A stretch of DNA of 11,040 nucleotides from Kiritimatiellia bacterium (GTDB lineage: Bacteria > Verrucomicrobiota > Kiritimatiellia > RFP12 > UBA1067), in contig JAQVQN010000037.1 in the NCBI GenBank assembly GCA_028701555.1, positions 1 to 11,040 of the forward strand, given 5' to 3'. Positions 6,479-11,040 of this stretch are shown in pieces. The position numbers and the translations under genes are program-made. The notes below the pieces were generated by a model, which saw nothing but the letters and a program-made list of their open reading frames with translations, was not told the DNA's origin and ran no database searches. Position 1 is the first letter of the stretch, and each line of letters starts with the position of its first letter.

Positions 6479-6506
6479 TGCCATAGGCCGTTTGCCCGAA
6501 ATGGCA
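6479..6506. other. Imperfect hairpin or operator-like inverted repeat upstream of the SDR gene
   Basis: TGCCAT (6479-6484) and ATGGCA (6501-6506) are exact inverted copies separated by 16 bases. A nested GGC (6486-6488) and GCC (6494-6496) could extend the stem. It lies about 60 bases before the SDR start codon and after the tRNA on the same strand. There is no T-run, so it is not a clear terminator. It could be an operator or a processing signal. Confidence 0.3.
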
Positions 6507-6527
6507 AAGTCGAAAGCACATGATTGG

Positions 6528-6541
6528 GGAAATTAATTTCC
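6528..6541. other. 14-base perfect palindrome downstream of the tRNA
   Basis: GGAAATTAATTTCC reads the same on both strands. It begins nine bases beyond the encoded CCA end of tRNA-Pro on its transcribed side. The AT-rich core would make a poor RNA hairpin, so a protein-binding site for the SDR gene is as likely as a processing signal. Confidence 0.3.
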
Positions 6542-6550
6542 ATGCAAAGA

Positions 6551-6627
6551 TGGTCGGAGCGGAGGGATTCGAACCCTCGACCTTTTGGTCCCGAACCAAA
6601 CGCGCTACCAGGCTGCGCTACGCTCCG
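6551..6627 (-). tRNA. tRNA-Pro, anticodon CGG
   Basis: Reading the minus strand, the 77-base cloverleaf is complete. The acceptor arms are CGGAGCG at the 5' end (6627-6621) and CGCUCCG before the discriminator A. The D-arm is of the GCGCAGCCUGGUAGCGC form usual for bacterial tRNA-Pro. The anticodon stem UUUGG/CCAAA encloses loop UUCGGGA, which gives anticodon CGG with G37. The T-arm has GGUUCGAAUCC. The CCA end is encoded. It reads CCG codons. No clear T-run terminator follows; the next gene on the strand, the SDR, is 133 bases downstream, so read-through is possible. Confidence 0.96.
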
Positions 6628-6649
6628 GTCTTGGTTGAAACAGGGGCAT

Positions 6650-6679
6650 AGATTACCCCATAAGTTTCGCGGATGTCAA
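6650..6679 (-). promoter_or_regulatory. Sigma-70-type promoter of tRNA-Pro
   Basis: On the minus strand a perfect TTGACA (complement of 6674-6679) is followed after 18 bases by TAATCT (complement of 6650-6655). Transcription would begin near 6643, about 16 bases before the mature tRNA 5' end at 6627. This placement is what is expected for a tRNA with a short leader. Confidence 0.6.
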
Positions 6680-6702
6680 AGCTAAAGATTGTTGTTTTGA
6701 CA
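6674..6702. other. Inverted repeat TGTCAAA / TTTGACA between tRNA-Pro and the metH operon
   Basis: TGTCAAA at 6674-6680 and TTTGACA at 6696-6702 are exact inverted copies with 15 bases between them. The left arm contains the -35 element of the tRNA promoter on the minus strand. The right arm contains a perfect TTGACA (6697-6702) on the plus strand, but no good -10 lies 16-18 bases after it. It could be a back-to-back -35 arrangement or an operator. Confidence 0.5.
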
Positions 6703-6744
6703 ATGCGCGTTGCCTCACAATTCATGACACCGTAATGATTATGT

Positions 6745-6773
6745 GTGCCATCAGTTAATCTGCTGTGTATAAT
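6745..6773 (+). promoter_or_regulatory. Probable promoter of the metH operon
   Basis: A perfect TATAAT at 6768-6773 is preceded by TG dinucleotides. Seventeen bases further upstream is GTGCCA (6745-6750), which matches TTGACA at four of six positions. The transcript would begin near 6780 and have a leader of about 40 bases. That leader is too short for a SAM or cobalamin riboswitch, and no B12-box-like element was seen between 6628 and 6821. Confidence 0.5.
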
Positions 6774-6811
6774 CTATAATTTCTCATGTCTGAAAAGTGA
6801 CGACGCTTTGT

Positions 6812-6816
6812 AGAGG
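6812..6816 (+). promoter_or_regulatory. Ribosome-binding site that fixes the GTG start of the first metH gene
   Basis: AGAGG lies five bases before GTG 6822. There is no ATG in this frame before residue 26, which is already inside the conserved domain, so the GTG start is supported. Confidence 0.65.
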
Positions 6817-6821
6817 TTTAA

Positions 6822-7769
6822 GTGAGCATATCTGGCAATAGTCCGGCACCTAGGGATCACGAACTGCTGATTTTCGACGGTGCCTTCGGAACGACCATGC
6901 AGTCGATGCATCTGCCGCAGTCCGCATGGGGCGGTCTTGAGGGGTGCAATGAATACCTGAATCTTTCAGCCCCGGCGGCGGTATCGGAACTGCACCGCGC
7001 ATTTCTGGAAGCGGGCTCGCATGTGATTGAAACCAACACTTTCGGCGCCACGCGGATAGTGCTCGCGGAATACGGACTGGCCGACCGTGTGCAGGAGATC
7101 AATGCCGCGGCTGTGGCCAACGCGCGCGCAGCCATCAGCGGCATGCAAGGCCCCCGCTATATTGCCGGCTCGATCGGGCCGACCACCAAGCTGCCGTCGC
7201 TGGGACATATCCCGACCTCCATGCTGTTTGACGCTGTAGCCGAGCAGGTGCGGGTGCTGCTGCGCGAAGGGGTTGATCTTCTAATTGTCGAAACCTGTCA
7301 GGACTTGCTGCAGTTAAAGACTTGCCTGGTTGCCGCCCGCGAATGTTTTGAAACGGCAGGGCGTTGCGTTCCTCTCATGGCGTCTGTGACCATGGAACGC
7401 TCCGGCACCATGCTGGTCGGCACGGATATGGCCGCTGTGGCGGCCACGCTGGAACCTTTCGGCCTGTTCTCGCTGGGGCTCAACTGCGCTACCGGGCCGG
7501 AAGACATGGAGACGCACATCCGGTTCCTTTCGCAACAGTGGCCGGGACGCATTTCCTGCATTCCCAATCAAGGGTTGCCCGAGATGATCGGCGGACAGAC
7601 GGTCTATCCGATGGCGCCGGATGAGTTCGCCGCGCACATGCGGCTCTTTGTGGAAAGGTACGGGGTCAGCGTGGTGGGGGGGTGCTGCGGATCAAGTCCG
7701 GACCATATTCGCGCTCTGGTTCGGGTGCTGCGGGATGTCACGCCAGCCGCGCGGAGGGTCGAGACATGA
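6822..7769 (+). CDS. metH: Methionine synthase, homocysteine-binding (S-methyltransferase) subunit
   Basis: A 315-residue cytoplasmic protein that corresponds to the first domain of cobalamin-dependent methionine synthase. This domain binds and activates homocysteine through a zinc thiolate. The start of the barrel reads LLIFDGAFGTTMQ (15-27). ETNTFGAT (70-77), AGSIGPT (115-121), DLLIVETCQD (152-161) and LGLNCATGP (218-226) follow. The three zinc ligands are visible as Cys222 and the pair Cys288-Cys289 in GGCCGSSPDH. The protein ends soon after this motif, exactly where the linker to the folate domain begins in full-length MetH. The remaining domains are in the next gene, whose ATG overlaps this stop (ATGA, 7766-7769). 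The two products must work together for methyl transfer from methyltetrahydrofolate to homocysteine. A stand-alone BhmT/MmuM-type methyltransferase is an alternative, but the neighbour makes that unlikely. Confidence 0.93.
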   Translation: MSISGNSPAPRDHELLIFDGAFGTTMQSMHLPQSAWGGLEGCNEYLNLSAPAAVSELHRAFLEAGSHVIETNTFGATRIVLAEYGLADRVQEINAAAVANARAAISGMQGPRYIAGSIGPTTKLPSLGHIPTSMLFDAVAEQVRVLLREGVDLLIVETCQDLLQLKTCLVAARECFETAGRCVPLMASVTMERSGTMLVGTDMAAVAATLEPFGLFSLGLNCATGPEDMETHIRFLSQQWPGRISCIPNQGLPEMIGGQTVYPMAPDEFAAHMRLFVERYGVSVVGGCCGSSPDHIRALVRVLRDVTPAARRVET

Positions 7770-10216
7770 AGCCTGCACTCTCCAGTTTGTACCAGGCTGT
7801 GGAACTGCGGCAGCCGATACCGCCGCTGATCATCGGCGAGCGCACCAATTCTAGCGGCTCGAAAATTTTCCGCGAGCGTTTGCTGGAAAACGATTATCAG
7901 GGCTGCTTGCGTATCGGGCTGTCTCAGGAGTCTAACGGCGCGCAGGTTTTGGATCTTTGCGCGGCTTATGCCGGACGCGATGAGCGCGTGGACATGACGG
8001 AGCTGGTCGGGCTTTTCGCGCGTTCTGTGAAAATCCCGCTGATGATCGATTCCACCTCGCCGGATGTGATCGAGGCGTGTTTGAAAATCTACCCGGGACG
8101 GTGTGTGGTTAATTCCATTAATCTGGAGGACGGCGGCAAGACCGCGCGGCGTGTCTGTGAGCTGTTGAAAAAATACGGCGCGGCCACTGTGGCGCTGACG
8201 ATCAGCGAAAAGGGCATGGCCATGACCGCCGATGAAAAACTCGCGGTCGCGCGCCGGATTTACGATATTGCGGTCAATGAGTTCGGTCTGCGCCCGGCTG
8301 ACCTGCTGTTCGACGCGCTGACTTTCACTGTAGGTTCGGGTGACGAGACGCTGCGCAATGCGGCTCTGCAGACCCTGCAGGCGATCAAAGCGATCAAAAC
8401 GGAATTGCCGGGAGTATCGACAGTGCTGGGCGTAAGCAACATCTCTTTCGGGTTGCCTGCCGCCGCGCGCAAGATATTGAACTCGGTGTTTCTGCATGAG
8501 GCAGTGTTAGCAGGACTGGACGCCGCGATTGTCGACGCAGGCAAGATAATTCCTTTTGCCAGGATCGACGGGGAGGACCGCAAGGCTTGTCTCGATCTGC
8601 TGTATGACCGCCGGTCTGCGCAGAAACCCGATCCGCTGTTGAGTTTCATCGCGCATTTTGAGAACGCAAAAGTTTCGGAAGCTGGTGGCACAGTTAAAAA
8701 ACGTTTTGAGGGCGCGGAAAAGGCACTTTCCAGTCAGGTGCTGCGTGGTGACAAGGAGGGGCTAGCCGATAACATCGCCATGCTGCTGGAGCGTTTGCCG
8801 CCGTTGGACGTGATCAATCTGATCCTTGTGCCCGCGATGCGAGAGGTCGGGGAGCTGTTCGGTCGCGGCGAACTGCTGTTGCCGTTTGTATTGCAGTCGG
8901 CGGAGGTCATGAAAAAAGCGGTGTCGCTGCTGGAACCGCTGATGTCCAAGGATGACGACGCGCGTCAAACGAGGGTGCTGCTGGCTACGGTTCAGGGCGA
9001 CGTGCATGATATTGGCAAAAATCTGGTCGACATAATTTTGAGCAACAACGGTTACAAGGTCTATAATATCGGCATCAAAGTTCCGTCTGAGACCATCATT
9101 GAAAAAGCGCGTGAATTGAAAGTGGATGTGATTGGCTTGAGTGGGCTTCTGGTCAAATCGGCGTTGGTGATGCGTGACAGTTTGAGGCAATACCGCGAGG
9201 CTGGGTTGACGCAGCCGGTGCTGCTGGGTGGAGCTGCGCTTACGCCAAAATTTGTGGCGGAAGATTGTGCGCCGGTTTACGGTGCGCCGGTGGTCTATTG
9301 CCGTGACGCCTTTGACGGGCTCAAGGCCGTGCGCGAGCATGAAGCTGGCACTTTGTGTTCAACCGAGATTGTTTCTGCCGTCTCTGCCGAGGTCAAATCC
9401 GCGGAGAAGTTTGAAACAGCGGTCAATCATGACAATCCCGTTCCGGAAGTGTTGTTCGAAGGTGTGCGGTATGTGGAAGATATCGATCCCGCGCTGCTGT
9501 TGCCGCATGTCAACCGGCAGGCGCTTTTCCGCGGCCGCTGGGGATACCGGCGCGGCAATTTGTCAGAGGCTGAATACGCGAAGCTGGTTGATGGCACCGT
9601 GCAGCCGATTTTCGATAAGCTGGTGGCGCAGGCGGTTACTGACAATTTGATCCGGCCGCAGGTGGCTTACGGATATTACCGCTGTTTCAGCCGTGGCGAT
9701 CAACTGCTTGTGCGCGATGGAGATCGGGAGCATATTTTCAATTTTCCGCGCCAGACATCAGGCGAGCGGCTCTGCCTAGCGGATTATTTCAAGAGCGAGG
9801 TCCAGGGTGGCGATGTCGTTGGTATGTTTGTCGGTTCGGTCGGCGATGCCATCGGCGAAGCCGCGCGAGATCTGTTCCAAGCCGACCTGTATCACGATTA
9901 TCTGATGACGCACGGGTTCGGGGTGGAACTGACGGAGGCGCTGGCAGAATATTGGCACGCGGTGATGCGGCGCGAGCTTGGCATCGAGCGTGCGATACCG
10001 TTACTTGACGGGGCTCCGGCGAAAACATACCAAGGCGCACGTTACGGTTTCGGTTATGCGGCCTGTCCTGATCTGGACGCGCAAAAGACCGTGTTCGAAC
10101 TGCTGCGGCCAGAGCGCATCGGCGTGTCCTTGACCGAGACGATGCAGATGGTGCCGGAGCATACCACAGCGGCGATTATCGTGCACCATCCGCAAGCCCG
10201 GTATTTCACGGTGTGA
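7766..10216 (+). CDS. metH: Methionine synthase, folate-, cobalamin- and reactivation-domain subunit
   Basis: An 816-residue protein with the remaining MetH domains. Residues about 20-285 are the methyltetrahydrofolate (pterin-binding) barrel, with IIGERTNSSGSK (22-33), VLDLCAAYAGRDE (61-73), MIDSTSPD (93-100) and VLGVSNISFGLP (220-231). About 315-395 is the helical cobalamin cap. About 400-525 is the B12 domain, with the DVHDIG motif (412-417) whose His414 is the expected lower cobalt ligand, then GLSGLLVKS (457-465) and VLLGGAAL (485-492). About 560-816 is the AdoMet-dependent reactivation domain, with RGRWGYRRG near 589, DVVGMFVGS (683-691) and RYGFGYAACPDL (759-770). I start it at ATG 7766, after GGAGGG at 7752-7757; 28 upstream codons in this frame lack homology and overlap the first subunit. 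It needs the upstream homocysteine subunit to complete the cycle. Confidence 0.94.
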   Translation: MKPALSSLYQAVELRQPIPPLIIGERTNSSGSKIFRERLLENDYQGCLRIGLSQESNGAQVLDLCAAYAGRDERVDMTELVGLFARSVKIPLMIDSTSPDVIEACLKIYPGRCVVNSINLEDGGKTARRVCELLKKYGAATVALTISEKGMAMTADEKLAVARRIYDIAVNEFGLRPADLLFDALTFTVGSGDETLRNAALQTLQAIKAIKTELPGVSTVLGVSNISFGLPAAARKILNSVFLHEAVLAGLDAAIVDAGKIIPFARIDGEDRKACLDLLYDRRSAQKPDPLLSFIAHFENAKVSEAGGTVKKRFEGAEKALSSQVLRGDKEGLADNIAMLLERLPPLDVINLILVPAMREVGELFGRGELLLPFVLQSAEVMKKAVSLLEPLMSKDDDARQTRVLLATVQGDVHDIGKNLVDIILSNNGYKVYNIGIKVPSETIIEKARELKVDVIGLSGLLVKSALVMRDSLRQYREAGLTQPVLLGGAALTPKFVAEDCAPVYGAPVVYCRDAFDGLKAVREHEAGTLCSTEIVSAVSAEVKSAEKFETAVNHDNPVPEVLFEGVRYVEDIDPALLLPHVNRQALFRGRWGYRRGNLSEAEYAKLVDGTVQPIFDKLVAQAVTDNLIRPQVAYGYYRCFSRGDQLLVRDGDREHIFNFPRQTSGERLCLADYFKSEVQGGDVVGMFVGSVGDAIGEAARDLFQADLYHDYLMTHGFGVELTEALAEYWHAVMRRELGIERAIPLLDGAPAKTYQGARYGFGYAACPDLDAQKTVFELLRPERIGVSLTETMQMVPEHTTAAIIVHHPQARYFTV

Positions 10217-10252
10217 GGTTTTTGGGCTCGGCAATCCGTCTGTTCGCCGGAC

Positions 10253-11040
10253 TTACGGCTTTAACTCTAGCTTGGCGCTGCCACTGGCGCTGAGCTTCGG
10301 CGGCGGGGTATAAAGCTCAATCCAGTCGTAGAAGCGCAGGCCGTTGTGCACACAGTCCGAGAAGCTGTAGCGGTCGGCCTTACGCACTACCTCGCTCCAT
10401 GAAAGCGGCATTGATGAGACAGTGTCGATGCGGCTGAACATCTGCGGTTCGGCTGCATAAGCGTGATAGCCGGCGACAAGCGTGGCGGTGCCCGCACATA
10501 TTATAACCGGCTGGTTTCCGCAAGACTCGGCAAGAATTTTGGCGCAGGCGATGATGTCCTCCGCGCGCATGCCTACCAGTGACTTGCCTAAAAGGTAAAG
10601 CATCTGGGCCACGCCCTCGTCCTGATTTTTGGAGCCGTAGAACTTGTGCTTGAAACCGCCGATCTCGCCGGTGCCGGTGATGTCCGCAGCCATTACGGGA
10701 TGTCCGGCGGCCAGGTATTGCTCAGCAGTGTGGACCTGGTTGGACTTACCATCGCCGGTGACGATCAGGACAGGTGCGGCAGAGTGATTGTTGGGAATTA
10801 GCGAGACGGCTGGAATCTTGATGCCGGATGGCAAGGAAAAAACCTGGCGTATTTCCTTGATACCGGCATGCTCTTTCACGCTGATGACCGAATGCTCGAA
10901 CGGTATCTGGCAGGCGTCGCGGATGCCCGCCGCAGAGCGCACGATGCCGCGCAGTTTCTTTTGGGAGGGTTTTTTGCGCCGTGTCTCGATCTGTGCCAGC
11001 TCATCCCGCATGATGTCGTAAACCGAACGTGCGCCCGGCC
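10253..11040 (-). CDS. Acetyl-xylan-esterase-like alpha/beta hydrolase, C-terminal part; 5' end outside window
   Basis: The frame is open to the right edge, so this is the C-terminal 261 residues of a longer protein; the ATG at 11011 is internal. The fragment has a hydrolase core: SLPSGIKIPAVSLIPNN, then VLIVTGDGKS, ADITGTGEIGG, MLYLLGKSLVGMRAEDIIACAKIL and VSSMPLSWSEVVRK. The order and the motifs D-x-x-G-x-GE, LLGxSLxGxRxEDI and LxSWxxVV resemble alpha/beta hydrolases annotated as acetyl-xylan-esterase-like in PVC bacteria, which often sit in polysaccharide-use clusters. The position of the nucleophile elbow (G-x-S-x-G) reads CAGTAT, with no serine visible there. The usual Ser-esterase mechanism is therefore doubtful, and the protein may be a degenerate or differently acting member. 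It converges on the metH operon with 36 bases between the stops and no strong terminator. The family name is an inference from pattern. Confidence 0.65.
   Translation of the reverse strand, partial: PGARSVYDIMRDELAQIETRRKKPSQKKLRGIVRSAAGIRDACQIPFEHSVISVKEHAGIKEIRQVFSLPSGIKIPAVSLIPNNHSAAPVLIVTGDGKSNQVHTAEQYLAAGHPVMAADITGTGEIGGFKHKFYGSKNQDEGVAQMLYLLGKSLVGMRAEDIIACAKILAESCGNQPVIICAGTATLVAGYHAYAAEPQMFSRIDTVSSMPLSWSEVVRKADRYSFSDCVHNGLRFYDWIELYTPPPKLSASGSAKLELKP

Noticed and set aside
6786..6800. A four-codon frame (ATG ... TGA) in the metH leader
   Set aside because: It is too short and has no binding site or known leader-peptide pattern such as a methionine run.
6628..6821. A SAM or cobalamin riboswitch ahead of metH
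   Set aside because: No B12-box-like element was found, the likely promoter leaves a leader of only about 40 bases, and no stacked helices of a SAM riboswitch were seen.
7682..7765. A longer N-terminus for the second methionine synthase protein
   Set aside because: The 28 extra codons overlap the first subunit in another frame and have no family character; ATG 7766 has a good ribosome-binding site.
10217..10252. A possible terminator between metH and the convergent hydrolase
   Set aside because: Only a weak TCCG/CGGA pairing is present with no T-run after it on either strand, so a terminator cannot be supported.

Overview
The window reads as a chromosomal segment of a GC-rich, carbohydrate-degrading Gram-negative bacterium. 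The gene content fits a PVC-group organism (Kiritimatiellota, Lentisphaerota or Verrucomicrobiota), but this is an inference and not firm. The reasons are the fucosidase with a discoidin tail, the acetyl-xylan-esterase-like hydrolase, the sorbitol-6-phosphate-dehydrogenase-like SDR, the style of the methionine synthase, and a lipoprotein signal indicating an outer membrane. No phage, transposase, CRISPR array or plasmid feature was seen.

Region 1 (1-5384, all + strand) is a tightly packed run of eight genes. They are the 3' end of a GH29 alpha-L-fucosidase, a UDP-glucuronate decarboxylase (UDP-xylose synthase), an ABC-2 type ATPase and its six-helix permease (ATGA overlap), an exported or anchored TPR protein with a His/Asp-rich stretch, a 33-residue small lipoprotein, a DnaQ-like DEDDh 3'-5' exonuclease with an altered ExoII motif, and an RdgB-type XTP/dITP pyrophosphatase. 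Gaps are 43 bases or less, so much of this may be one transcript. The fucosidase and decarboxylase genes are joined by a striking seven-copy heptanucleotide repeat. The ABC ATPase, permease and TPR protein look like one functional membrane module. The exonuclease and RdgB both handle nucleic acids or nucleotides and are probably only loosely related to it.

Region 2 (5371-6679, - strand) holds an SDR dehydrogenase with an unusual 80-residue N-terminal extension. Upstream of it lies a tRNA-Pro(CGG) gene with its own promoter. The SDR gene overlaps the end of rdgB tail to tail by 14 bases.

Region 3 (6680-10216, + strand) is a two-gene methionine synthase operon. A separate homocysteine-methyltransferase protein (GTG start) is translationally coupled to a second protein that carries the folate, cobalamin and reactivation domains. 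Together they cover the whole of cobalamin-dependent MetH. The 194-base gap before it carries a back-to-back promoter region shared with the tRNA.

Region 4 (10253-11040, - strand) is the C-terminal part of an acetyl-xylan-esterase-like alpha/beta hydrolase that runs off the right edge. It converges on the metH operon.
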